64,000 nt of DNA from assembly GCA_029582165.1 (NCBI GenBank), contig CM055881.1, forward strand, positions 20,279,594 through 20,343,593. The letters run 5' to 3'. Positions 21,556-32,965 of this stretch are shown here, one piece after another. Position numbers and translations under genes: made by a program. Within the stretch, counting starts at the first letter, position 1. Each line of letters opens with the position of its first letter. The notes under the pieces are model-generated. The model had not been told where the DNA came from, made no database searches, and saw only the letters and a program-made list of their open reading frames with translations. Origin of the DNA: Portulaca oleracea. Its lineage: Eukaryota; Streptophyta; Magnoliopsida; Caryophyllales; Portulacaceae.

Positions 21556-24500
21556 CTACTGTGGTCCCCCTTGTGGTTGGCTGCAACTTGCAACAGATGC
21601 TTCGGAGCACATGGTTGGTTGTTGAGCCACTTGTTGAGAAGTGCCATGTGAAAGTTGCTACATTGAATATAAAATTAATTAGGGTCCCCATTAATAATGG
21701 TAGGTTGTTGAGCCACTTGTTGAGAGGTGGATAGTTTAAAAAACAAAAATTTAAAATAAAGAAATGGTTTTAGGGTTTCCTAACAGAAAGTGTAGCTCAT
21801 GGAATATAAAGGTTAAGATTCTTACTGATTGAGCTGCAGATGATCTTGTTTGCACTCCACCTCCCCTTCCAGACACAACTCCTCCATCCCTGCCTCTTCC
21901 CCTACCTCTTCCCTTGCCTCTTCCAGAAGGACCAGCTCCACTAGCAGAAGGAGATGCAGCTGGTGTTGGATCTGTTGTGGGTGCTTTCTTTGGCCTCCCC
22001 CTTCCCCTTGGTGGTTGTTGCTGAGTTTGGTCAACCTGATCTTCCTTACATGTCCTGGAGTTGTGGCCTGTCCCACCACATTTCTTGCAGGTCACTTTCC
22101 TTCCATGCCTAGTCAGCTTACCACTGTTCTTGGGGTCCTCATGAGGGTCCTTCCTCCTGTTCCTGGCCGGTCTCCCTGATCTGGGGATTATAGCTGGAGG
22201 GTCAACTACCAGATCTGAAGTTGGCCAATATTTTTCACCAAGACATGGTGAAATGGATCCAAAGTAAGCCTCAGTATACTTTTCTTTCCTGTAGTATGGG
22301 TGAACATAGTTCTCAGCATCGATCTTCAGGAAGCCTGCAACAGCTATGGCATGCCTGCAAGGGATCCCTGTCATATCCCACTTCCTACATGTGCAACTCC
22401 TTGTGGGCATGTCAATGAGCAACTTGTCCATACCTTCCTCAACCTGGAATCTGTCAGTGGTCGACGGAGTCACTGTTTGCTCCCTTGCATACTCTTTTTC
22501 TTTCTCCAATACAGCTAAGATCCAAGGGCAAATGGCATTCACATCTTCAACCTCAAATGTAGATCTCTTCATATACATTCGTTTCATGATAAGCTCCCTG
22601 ATGTGCTCAAGTAAGTATATGCAATGCTTGGCTCTTGCTTTGATAATATACCCATTGAAAGTCTCAACCATGTTGCTGACTACAATATCACATTTTGAAT
22701 CAACACTCATGAACGCCCAACAAAATCGCCTCGGCTCATGCTGGTTGACAAAATCTTCTGCTGCCTCAGGAGACTCCTTTCTTAGATTGGCCAATGCTAT
22801 GTTATAGTCAGCTTCATTGTATGACTTCACACATGACCAGAAGAGCAACTTCAGCTCTTCTCCTTTGTGGCTCTTCTTCCAGTTTGCATATATATGTCTT
22901 GCACAATATCTGTGCTTTGACTCCGGGAACACAGTAGCTACTGCAGATTTGATACTCTACATACAAAATAGTGGTAAGTGTTATAGTAACATGTATAACC
23001 AAGCAATGTGGGAAAAAAAAAACATTAGGTTGAGGTTGTTACTATACATTGTGCTCATCTGACATAATCACTAAACCAGACCCTGAAGTTCCACCAAGAC
23101 ACTTTGCAAGATTCCCTAGAAACCATGGCCATCTATGGTTGTTCTCATTTTCCACCATGGCCCATGCAATTGGGAACATCTGGTTGTTCCCATCTATCCC
23201 CACTTCTGCTAGTAACACACCCCCTGTCAATATGAAAAAAAAATATAAATTTGTACACAGTCCACTAGAATACAATGTAAATAAACACAGACCACTAGAA
23301 TACAATCAGAACATATATAGTCCACCAGAATCCAATAAAGATTCCAATTGTTTTCTTACTGGTCCACCAGAACCCAATAGTTTTACTACTGGACCACCAG
23401 AATCCAATTGTTTTGTATTAAGTCCACCAGAATCCAATTGTTTTCTAACAGTTGGATAATAGATTACTAAATGAGAAAATAATTTAAATTACAAAATTTA
23501 CCCAAGAAAGTCTTCAAGAAACATCCATCAATGCACATAACTGGTCTGCAGCCTTTGAGGAAACCATCCTTTAATGCTTCATAACAGACAAAAAACCTCT
23601 TAAATATTGGCAATGGTCTCTCAATCATCTCATTTGCTGGAGTGTCCTCAGTAATAAGTATGAATGTGCTTCCAGGGCTAGACCTTTTACACTCAGCCAA
23701 ATACCTGCCAACCTTACTGAAATGCTCTTTTGTCGATCCGTGCGAAAGCTTGTAAGCCCTTTTTTTCACATCATACGCGAACCAGTTGTTCACTATCACC
23801 CCAAAGTCAACCCTAACCCGTTTAACCAACTCTGCAGCTGACATGTTTGGGTCATCCTTGTAACTGAGGAGGTAATGGTTGGCAACAAATTGAGCGTGCA
23901 ACTGTCGGTTCCTTGTCATGTTTCTGTTGCATGTATGCTTGTTTTTCACAGATTTTACGATGTATATTCCCAACCTCTTATCCCACGACGTATACACACT
24001 CCATTTGCAATTGCCAGAACATCCTACCCCATACCTCTTTCTTATGGAGTTCGATATAACAATCTTGACATTGTAACCTTGGGTCACAGCATATTTTGTC
24101 ACAACAGCTTTGAATTTCTCTGGATTTGAAAATGTCATCCCAACCTACAGTGTCACAGACAAATGATTGGATACCATTAAAATTTACTAGGTCCACCAAA
24201 ATCCAATATAATTTACCATTGGTTCACTAGAATCCAATATATTTACCAGATGGTCCACTAGAATCCAATATATTTAACAGATAGTCCACTAGAATCCAAT
24301 ATGAATAACATATGGTCCACTTAAAACCAATATAATTTTAATATGCACCACTAAAATACTATTAAATTTATCACATACCTTAAATGTAAATTTCTTGAAA
24401 TTTGTCATTGCATCAACTTTAGTGACAATCTTCCTCTTAGCCAAAACTCTCGGAGTGTCATCATCACCAACGTCAGACTCCATCTCTTGATCAGAGTCTT

Positions 24501-26121
24501 CATACGCACTTAGTGGTTCATCCGTGCCAACCACAGTTGATGCTTCACCCACTGTTGTGGTTTCTTGACATGCAAGGGCAGCCTCATGTTCGGCCCTTCT
24601 TCTTTTCCTCGCCTCTTCCCTCTTGGCATTGTAGAAATCAGCTAAACACCCCATTGCAGCTTCAAATTCTGGGTCACTGTTCTCAACCCCATCAGATTGT
24701 GGGTCATCATCTTCTTCTTCCAGTTCATCATCAGATTCAAACACTTTGTTTTTCCCTTTGTTGTTTCTCTTTTTCCTACCCCTATTACTTGGACCAACCA
24801 ACCATTGGTCTTCACTATCTGGATCATTATCAGATTGTGGGTCATCATCTTCTTCTTCCAGTTCATCGTCAGATTCTGAATCTCCTGACCCCTTATACAA
24901 ATCGTGCAATGGTATAGGAGAATCCGGCCGAGGGTCACTGAAATAATATTCAAAATCAGATTGGTTCAAATCCCCTGACTCCCTATCATTTTGTTCCCCG
25001 GGAATATCATATGGGTGAATGCCACAATCTTCCACTGTATACCAATCATTCTCACCACCTACACCACAATCCCCTTTGTGTCCACCCCTCTCACTGCCTT
25101 CACCAACACCAACCTCGGCACCACCAACATCATAACCTTCAACACCATCCTCTTCATTGCCAACATTTCCACCCACTACACCACCATCAACATTAGGTTG
25201 CACATTCTCCCCATCACCACCAACATGTACACCCCCAACATCACCAACATCAGCAGGTTGCACATTCTCCCCATCACCACCAACATGTACACCCCCAACA
25301 TCACCAACATCAGCAGGTTGCACATTCTCCCTATCACCACCAACATGTACACCCCCAACATCACCAACATCAGCATCTACCACATTCTCCCTATCACCAC
25401 CAACATGTATACCCCCAACATCACCAACATCAGCACCCACAATAGTCTCCTCATCACCATCAACACCAGCACCTACATCTACACCACCAACATCACCAAC
25501 CACAATAGTCTCCCCATCACCACCAATAGTCTTCCCAACATGACCCTCAACAGTCTCCCCAGCACAACCAATATTTTGGTTCCCCCTACGTTTCGAAAGT
25601 GGTGAAACAGCCACCTTAGTCTTGACCCTTTTCCTATTCCTAGTTAAACTAGTTGAACTATGGCTTGGTTGTTCAATCGGAGAGGTTGCCCTCTTTGCCG
25701 CCCTCTTTGCCGCCCTCTTCCCAGGAGATGGGTGTGGATGTCTAACAGGGGAAGGGGGTCTACTGTCAGGGACATTACTGGGAAGTGCCAATGGGAGTAC
25801 ATCGGGCTCATCAACCCCATGAACTGTGTAAAATTCTATCTCACCATATGATCGTGCTACACAAGTCAGATCCGTATATTCATGATCATGCACTGCTTTC
25901 CTCAAACTGTCCTTCAAAGATAGCCCAAGTATAACATAATAAAACTCAAGAACATTTTTCACCCCTTTCTCTTCTATGAACGACTTCAACTCGAAAAAAG
26001 ACAAATAATCAACATCAAAGTCTTCAAACACAATTATATCTTCTTCCTTCCCATCGTACTTAAACTCAGGAGTCTCAACAAACTTCCCCCCATAGTGCAA
26101 TGTTACCTTGACAGTGTCCAT
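21556..26121 (-). CDS. MULE-1 transposase (MURA-like), five exons, 1264 aa
   Basis: Exons on the - strand are 26121-24379, 24144-23502, 23223-23048, 22956-21826 and 21657-21556. All introns are GT-AG and the joined length is 3795 bases with no internal stop. Domains are: PB1-like N terminus (residues 1-110); basic stretch with KRAAKRAAKR; Gly/Val/Asp repeat tract encoded by a 60-bp minisatellite; acidic tract holding SDDELEEEDDDPQSD twice; MuDR DNA-binding domain from about 585 (GMTFSNPEKFK, C and H zinc residues); MULE catalytic core; SWIM zinc finger C1042-x-C1044-x9-C1054-x-H1056; and a CCHC knuckle at 1144-1157. Likely catalytic residues are D787 (CIDGCFLK), D851 (MSDEHN) and E952 (NMVETFN). 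It would cut and rejoin the element ends in the nucleus. Reading through the last intron would instead end at 21751. Intron 4 contains a copy of part of exon 5. Confidence 0.9.
23255..23455 (-). repeat. Motif array in transposase intron 2
   Basis: Six or seven copies of a motif close to ATTGGATTCTGGTGGACC in the transposase sense direction are spaced 20-35 bases apart. They fill most of the 278-base intron. It is the same motif family as in intron 1 and in the spacer. Confidence 0.85.
24180..24345 (-). repeat. Motif array in transposase intron 1
   Basis: Five copies of a motif close to ATTGGATTCTAGTGGACC, read in the sense direction of the transposase gene, are spaced about 30-35 bases apart. 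They fill most of the 234-base intron. Confidence 0.85.
25201..25440 (-). repeat. 60-bp in-frame minisatellite in transposase exon 1
   Basis: There are four consecutive 60-bp units, the first two identical, encoding a 20-residue repeat with the core VGDVGGVHVGGD. Degenerate units continue to about 25560 and towards 25160. The period is a multiple of three, so length changes keep the frame. Confidence 0.95.
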
Positions 26122-26424
26122 TGCCCTAATTTAAACAAAATAATTTGCAAAAATTAGAAATTTGTGGGTTACCCAGAAATTTTCAAAACAAAATCCAGAA
26201 AAGCCGAAAACTTTGAAAACTTTGAAGACTTACCTGCTAACTACAGTCGATGTCCAACAACTTTTAGAACACCAACGAAATTTTGCTTGTTGAGTTACCT
26301 AGAAAAGCTCCCAAATCTTTCAAGAATTACCCAGAAAAGTTCAAATCTTTCAAGACTTACTTCGTTTCAACGTTTGTTGAAATTTGGCTAGGATTTCCGA
26401 CAATGGTGACTCATCGACAAGGTG

Positions 26425-26915
26425 AAATTTCTGGGCAGGGACTCTAAACCACCGAGAATCCGACGAAGAGAGAAAGGAGAAAGGGGAAAAGTGAAAATGA
26501 AAATGAATGAGGAAAGAGAAAGAATTTGGGAAGGGGGGTTTTGTTTTTTACTTGCAGGAAAGCAGTTTGAACACGATAAAAAAATAACGGGAAAGGGAAT
26601 TTGTTTTTTTGCCTGGGAGGAAGCGGGATGTAATATGATACAAAAAAAAAGGAAAGGGGGATTTAAATTTTATTCCTACGTGTCACTAAAAAAAAATGGA
26701 AAAACAGTCAGGGCATGTGTTTAATGAGTGACGTGTCAAAAAAATTGAAAGTCAAACTGGTCAACCACATGCACAACATGCCATGTCAGAAAACCACCAC
26801 CTAAACTCATGACGTCCCACCAAATCCAATTTTATTTTTTTGTAGAATACAAATCATAAGATGTACTCACCATCATTGTCGAAATTCAAAGTAGGGATTA
26901 TTAGAATCCAATTAT

Positions 26916-26917
<2 letters not shown>
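26425..26917 (-). repeat. MULE-1 right terminal inverted repeat (about 490 bp)
   Basis: This is the reverse complement of 19543-20033. It ends in TTAGAATCCAATTATCC next to a (TA)n tract. It lies about 300 bases upstream of the transposase ATG and probably carries that gene's promoter. Confidence 0.9.
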
Positions 26918-26963
<46 letters not shown>

Positions 26964-27240
26964 CTTAGCTGACTATCACAACCTCTAGAATTACTCTTTA
27001 ATGATTTTTGTATAATAATTTGTTTACAATTATTTTCCCTAAGAAGTTATTTTCATTTTGTTAACAGTTGTAATATTATACTTTTATGATAGTATTTTTT
27101 ATTATGAACCTAATAATAATAATAATTTTATATAACAAGTTACTATATATATTGAGAAACTTACGATCAAAATTTCTAAAATTTGACATGACAACACAAT
27201 TTTAAGAAACAAAGATTACTATGGAAGGGAAGGAGTATAC
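26918..27240. other. (TA)n and AT-rich spacer
   Basis: The (TA)n tract at 26918-26960 borders MULE-1. The rest is AT-rich with no gene seen. The 3' untranslated region of the hnRNP-like gene probably lies in about 27200-27546. Confidence 0.5.
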
Positions 27241-27546
27241 ATAAAGAATCTACCTACGCTCAATAGGATTGGTGTACTTAGCAGTATAAATGAGATCTAC
27301 TGTATTAGCAAGAACACAAAGGTTTGAGAAAATATCAAGGAGAATCCCACAAGTAAACGGGTAGCGATCTACAGTACTACCAAACTGAGTACATCAATCA
27401 ATTAACAAAACCTGAAAGTTGTCCCACGCTGAATTCGGTGGTGATTGATGTAATGGCACTGGACGGCATGAACACATCATCATACAAAAAGACTAGAACA
27501 ATAAACCGCCATTGGGCTTAAACCAGTTTGTCTGGCAACCAACACA

Positions 27547-30500
27547 CTAACGCGCATAGGGATGATAGCGGCCATTTGCAGCACCCCCTCCAAAACCCCC
27601 TCTACTGGCACTGCCACTGCCATACATTGATCCACTACTACTACCTCCACCTCCATAGCCCCCTCCAAGGGCAGACTCATAGCCTCCACCATACCCACTA
27701 CCACCAGCAGCTCCGCTTCCATATGCAGCAGCCCCACCGTACCCGCTTCCCATGTCATACCCTCTGCTGTAGCCAGCTCTACCCCCATAGCCTGCAGAAT
27801 ATCCATAGGAGAGATCCCCCCTATATGCTCCCCCCATGGAGCCATAACCTCCATATCCCCCAAAGTCACCTGCACCATAGCCACCAGCATATGCAGCAGC
27901 TTTACCCCCATAGCCTGCAGCACCACCTCGATAAGAAGCAGCACCCCCATATCCACCACCTCCGTATCCACCACCATATGCATCTCCAAACCCACCACCA
28001 TAAGATGACCGAGAATCATTATAACGTTTGGAGGTCGACGGAGGAGGATTTGGCTTCTTTGGCTCCGCTTTTTTTACCTCTACCTGAAAATGACAAAGTT
28101 ACGAGTCTTACATATCAAAGCATCCAAATTTCTCTAAAGCAATTAGGCCAATGTAGTTAGTAAGCTCCAGACGCATACACGCCTCAGAACCGTGTTGTTG
28201 CTAGTGTATAGAAACTGTTCCAAGTGTATGGAAACTGTTCCTGCATAAGAAATACATAATATACCACTCCACAGTAACGACCCCATGTTTTAGTATGATT
28301 CACCATCAATAGAATAATGGACCGAATGATAAGGTAATAGTGTCAGTATTATCATGCCTAGAAAATAACTTAAATCCACTATAGCAAATGAATTTTGTTT
28401 TCACGGGCTAACAGCCAAATGTTGTGAGATTATTTTGGGCCAAAAATGGATCCAGAAGGTTCATGTTTCTCTCTATATTGTGTTCAAGGTCATATCTGTA
28501 TCATGTTCCCATGCCATGCCGGCTGCCAAAGCACATCATGGAATGTTAAATTGCAACTATAAGACTACAAGGATGGAGGAAAAACTTTCAAACTTACTAA
28601 ACCTCAAATACTAGAGGGCAGCACACTATCTTGCAACAGAAAGTTCACCTTGGTTCCAGCGAATTCGATCTTATTGCCTTTTGACAAGAGATCATCAACA
28701 GCTTCTTCGGACTCAAAAGTAATAAATCCAAAGCCACGAGAACGATTAGAGGAATGGTCCCGCATGATTTGGTGCTCTTTTATCTCCCCAAATTTGGAAA
28801 AGAAATCTTTGAACTCATCTGCAGTTTGTAAACATACAGCAGAGCATCAATATCAGATGTCCACCAACAAACAACTTAACAGGAGCTGGAGAAGAAAGGC
28901 AGATAACTTATCTGACCTTCATTCACAGATGTAGGAATTCCACCAACAAAAACTTTTTTGGTCTTGAAATCCTTGGAACTAACAGCACCCTTTGGTATTG
29001 TCCGCTTAATTTCAACCTAATAATATCAAAAATGTACCATAAGCATTAGACATCATATTCCAGATCAGGAACTCTCATATCCTTAACCCCACCCCACACC
29101 CTCTCTCTCTCTCTCTTTCAATGACCTTTTTTACTCGTGTAGATTGCCCTCAATCATCCAAGGTACAATAAAATGTTCTTTGGTTGGCATAATGCAATCA
29201 AATACATAATGTAATCAACTATGCAATGAAACAGAAAAGTGATTGAATTACAATGATTGGTTACTTAAAACAGATAATGTGGATGTAATTATTTGTACAT
29301 ATGTGTGACTGAGTGAAATTGTGAATGTGTGTGGGAACAAAATGTGCGTTTAGGAGAGAGAAGAATCAGTGTGTTGGAGTCTTTGAGATGGAACAGAGAA
29401 ATTAGTGCAACAGTGAGAGAGAAAGAGAGAGAAATGAGTGCACATAAGAGAGAAAAAAGAATTGGCATGTTTGTGGGGGGAGAGACTTATTAAAATGGTT
29501 GCATGAGAAAGATATTAAAATTGGTGTAAAAAATAGTAAAGTAGGTGCCAAAGAGAGAAAGAGAGAGGGAAAATGGGTGCTAGAGAAAGTAAAATAGGTG
29601 CAGGAGATTTATGAGAGAGAAAGACAGATTAAAATGGGAAAAGAGAGAAAAAAAAATGTGTAAGGAGGGGAGCTTTTGAGAAGATAAATAATTGAATGGT
29701 GAGATATTACATCAATATATAAGTTAATGCATGTCTTTTCAACATTAAAATCAAAGGGTGTGTTACCACAATAACATTACTAGAAATTATTTTGTTTACA
29801 ATGTAATTTTGATTACAATGCTCAAAATCCAATCAAAACAATAATACACCATGGTTGATTACACCCAACCCAACAAGCCGTAAATGTTATGCAAAATTGA
29901 AGTAACATCTATGTATTTACAAACCTGTTTGCCATTGATGATATGAGAATCCTGAATGACACTGTCCACCACGGAGGGATCAGCATAAGTGATGAAACCA
30001 AATCCACGAGGTTGACCAGTTCTCCGATCTTTCATTATGACAGAATCAATGATTTCTCCATACTTCCCAAAATGCTTGACAAATTGGGCTACATAATGTT
30101 TCATCAGAAATCACTCATGTTAGAAAACCTTTATTTCCATCAAGCATAACAAAAAAAAATCACAAATGACAAAGAACTAACCAGAAGTTGTCTCCCTAGC
30201 TAAACCTCCTATGAAAATCTTTCTGCAGTTGCATGTTCACTAGGATCAAAAGCTAGCAATAACATATAAAAACAAAAACCTAGGAAGTGCGGAACACAGT
30301 CAACCTTTCCTACTGTTAGTATTAAGAACAAAAATGGCCAAGGGGAAGTAATACTAGAAGACACTACAAGAAAAGAAAGACTTCATATGAAATCGTTTCA
30401 AAAAGAAAACCAATGGATACTCACAGCTACATAAAAGGAAATTCAAGGCAATCATGACACGTCTTATAACAGAGATACTCAAGCATTGTTCTTTTATACG

Positions 30501-31404
30501 GTGCAGTGCGGTACCACAACTCATTATACTACTCAATATTCTTCCACACTTCACCACACTTTAACCCCAATCATTACCGATATATCTCCTCACTTTTCTC
30601 CTCTACTTTTCACATTATCTCTCCTCACCTACCACATCAACCACACTTTCTACAAATTTTACCATACCATTCCACACTTTACTGCACTTTCCACAATTTC
30701 ACCCCATCGCACTATTTCCGCATCTTACCAACCGCACAAAAGAACAGGGCCTCAAATACAAGATGCATATTGGCTGAAACCTAAAAGCAATAGCAATCCA
30801 AGTACCCCGATAATAATATAGTGCACGCACTGTGTTATGAAACAAAAAAGACCCAACAAGTAGCTAATGAGGAAAAGGGAATCCATTTATTGCTAGGGCA
30901 ACAAATGTTCACAACTTAAGTTACACAGTTCCGAGGAACTCATCAGAAATAGCTAATAAGCTAACAAACAAGCAAGCACAAATGTTTACAACTAAATGGC
31001 CGACATAGAACACACTAAAGCGTGGGTCCACCTAATAAACAAGCACACGCATAAAATGAAAAAAGGGCACAGTAAGTAAACTGTGGGATGAATAGTTAAG
31101 GGAAACCACACGAATCCAGGATCTGGTACAAACTTTGAAATATTCCACTAGCAATGAAACCCTAAATCCCTTAAATCAAAAACCTAAAACAAGGCCAATT
31201 ATAGGGAGAAGCAAAAGCATGAAAGGAATTAGTAGTTGAAATGAAGATAATGAAAGGAGAGAGGAAGAAAAATACTAACCCAGGACTAGCACCATCGCCA
31301 GTAAGGGGCTGAGAGCGATCATCATCTTCATTGTGGGAAGTGGGGTTATCATGAAGGTCTTGGCTGGGCTCTTCGTAGTTGGATTCGGGTTCTCTTGACT
31401 CCAT
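27547..31404 (-). CDS. hnRNP-like RNA-binding protein with two RRMs and a glycine-rich tail, 378 aa
   Basis: There are six exons on the - strand: 31404-31280, 30222-30182, 30088-29925, 29016-28917, 28818-28649 and 28083-27547. All introns are GT-AG, phases fit, and the joined 1137 bases are open. The N terminus is acidic (residues 1-40). RRM1 starts near residue 43 (RNP2 KIFIGGL at 43-49, RNP1 RGFGFITY at 83-90). RRM2 has RNP2 at 131-137 (KVFVGGI) and RNP1 RGFGFITF at 171-178. From about residue 218 the tail is Gly/Tyr/Ala/Ser-rich, typical of hnRNP A/B-like and Musashi-like plant proteins, which bind mRNA in nucleus and cytoplasm. It resembles the Arabidopsis two-RRM family that includes At3g13224; the exact orthologue is not settled. 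It looks intact and is the only clear host gene here. Confidence 0.93.
29095..29700. repeat. CT tract and purine-rich degenerate repeats in intron 3 of the hnRNP-like gene
   Basis: A (CT)n tract lies at about 29100-29118. From about 29330 to 29690 a loose repeat alternates GAGAGAAAG runs with units like AAAATGGGTGC or AAATAGGTGC. The period is irregular. This makes the intron, 908 bases long, the largest but one in the gene. Confidence 0.6.
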
Positions 31405-31711
31405 CGCTGAAGAATGAAGATGAACGGAGAGGTCGTGGGGGGGATACTTGCTGGGCTTCTTTATAGATTGATTGATTTTATTTATGGTTTTCAGAACAAA
31501 AGCGGGAGGGGAGGCTGATGCTGAGGCTGAGGAGAGGTGGGTCTGGTTCAGGGTCTAAAACCCTAGATAGATACCGGCTCAAGTTGATAAAGGAATCGAC
31601 GGTCCTCGTCGGTTTTCGTCAAACGCCAATTTGGGGATCATATTCATTCAAACAAAACAAAGGGAGATTTGAGTTAAAAGGCCCTCGGCTCATCGGCTGC
31701 TTGGATAAAAA
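31405..31711 (-). promoter_or_regulatory. Presumed promoter and 5' leader of the hnRNP-like gene
   Basis: About 300 bases upstream of the ATG, GC-richer than the flanks. A telo-box (AAACCCTA on the + strand) lies near 31557; such boxes are common in promoters of plant genes for RNA-binding and translation proteins. No clear TATA box was found at a good distance, so the start site is not fixed. Confidence 0.45.
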
Positions 31712-32290
31712 TGTCTAGTTTTTTGATTTAGTCAAAAATATTATTGGACTTTAAAATATTTAAAATTATTATTTAACTTTTCACCTTGATAAAAAATATT
31801 TCTCTTAACTTATTTTTAACCTGTTAAGTAAACTCCCAAAATAAACCTTAAAATTAAACCTCCCAATTTTCTGATTATTTTCGGGTCCAAAATTAAAGTT
31901 GTTTGGAGAAAACTGGAATGAAATCAAATTCCATTTCTACTGTTTTGTGAGCAGTTATATTTTTATAATAAACTACGCCTCAACCCATGTGATGCACGGA
32001 GTGAACTAAATTAGTTACTTTTGAAATTTTATAAAAGTAATGGATAAGTAACTAACTGGTAAATGTTTAACAGATGACAAAAATATATAGTTATAACTTT
32101 GAGGGTAGAACATCAATTGCATTCGGAGATATTAATGTTCGGTGAACAACAATTTTAAACCTACATGACACATTTGTTGCTGTGGTCTTGTCACTATTCA
32201 TGATAAATAATTGTCTCTTATCTTCTATGTATTTGAATAAATATAGTTTATACTGATGTAGTGAGTTGACTGTTATATCCATTCATAAAG
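31712..32290. other. AT-rich intergenic sequence, no gene seen
   Basis: This is low-complexity AT-rich sequence with only chance open frames on either strand (for example 32091-32282). Confidence 0.5.
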
Positions 32291-32292
32291 AT

Positions 32293-32655
32293 GTGATTAT
32301 TATTATTATTATTATTTTGCCAAAATAATTACTGATAATTAGACCAAAATAATTTAATTCAGTATTTATCTATTTTTTGACTGGTCGAAATCCCTACAAT
32401 TAATCTCATTTCTCCATTTAGCGGGATCCACAAACTTTACTATTAATATTATATAGATTATTATTATATCGATTATTATTATTATTATTATTATTTTGTC
32501 AAAATAATTACTGGTATTTGGACCAAAATAATTTAATTCAGTATTTATCTATCTTCTGATTGATCGAAATCTGTATAATTAATCTTTTTCTCCATTTAGC
32601 GTGACCCAAAAACTTTACTATTAATATTATATAGATTATTTATATTATTATAAAG

Positions 32656-32721
<66 letters not shown>

Positions 32722-32965
32722 GGCAACACCAAAAAAATTATTGTTATTTGCATCAAAAAAATTTAATTCAGAGTCCAAAGCAGTCAAAGATTAGTGATAC
32801 TTTCTGATTTTTTTAATTTTAAAATAAAATCTAGATTGAAAATTAAAAAAATAGAAAATAGAGAAAAAATATATAATTTTCAATGTTGTAATTGACCAAT
32901 TCCCCCACAATCACTCCCGTAGCTCTATTTCATGAGACCCACAATGATTTCTATTATAATATATA
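32293..32965. repeat. Three diverged tandem units each headed by an (ATT)n array
   Basis: Units begin near 32293, 32471 and 32657. Each has an (ATT)n array, then CAAAATAATTACTG or a relative, TTTAATTCAGTATTTATC, a CCATTTAGCG block and TACTATTAATATTATATAGA. The first two are about 183 bases apart and clearly homologous. The third is more diverged, with an (ATT)n array of about 20 units at 32659-32720. The open frame of poly-Asn at 32596-32787 is a by-product of the array. Confidence 0.75.

Larger units (their letters stand above)
19543..26917. mobile_element. MULE-1: Mutator-like transposon with two convergent genes, apparently intact
   Basis: The element is 7375 bp and bounded by long inverted repeats that begin GGATAATTGGATTCTAATAA on each strand. 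The transposase gene lies on the - strand (26121-21556) and a GRF zinc-finger gene on the + strand (about 20264-20763), so the two are transcribed towards each other from the two terminal repeats. (TA)n on both flanks is consistent with a 9-bp TA-type duplication, the size normal for MULEs. The transposase frame is open over five inferred exons, so the element could be autonomous. Promoters are expected in the terminal repeats, as in MuDR; this is inference. Confidence 0.93.

Noticed and set aside
25157..25543. Long + strand Thr/Pro-rich open frame opposite the transposase
   Set aside because: It is the antisense shadow of the 60-bp minisatellite in transposase exon 1.
25160..25560. CRISPR-like array
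   Set aside because: Units are contiguous coding repeats with no unique spacers, in a plant nuclear genome.
27528..28160. 210-codon His-rich open frame on the + strand
   Set aside because: It is the shadow of the glycine-rich tail of the hnRNP-like gene and has no domain.
28861..29900. Possible MITE in intron 3 of the hnRNP-like gene
   Set aside because: TGTAATCAAC-like pieces occur at both sides, but I could not align terminal repeats or find a target duplication.
32596..32787. Poly-asparagine protein
   Set aside because: It is translation of an (ATT)n microsatellite.
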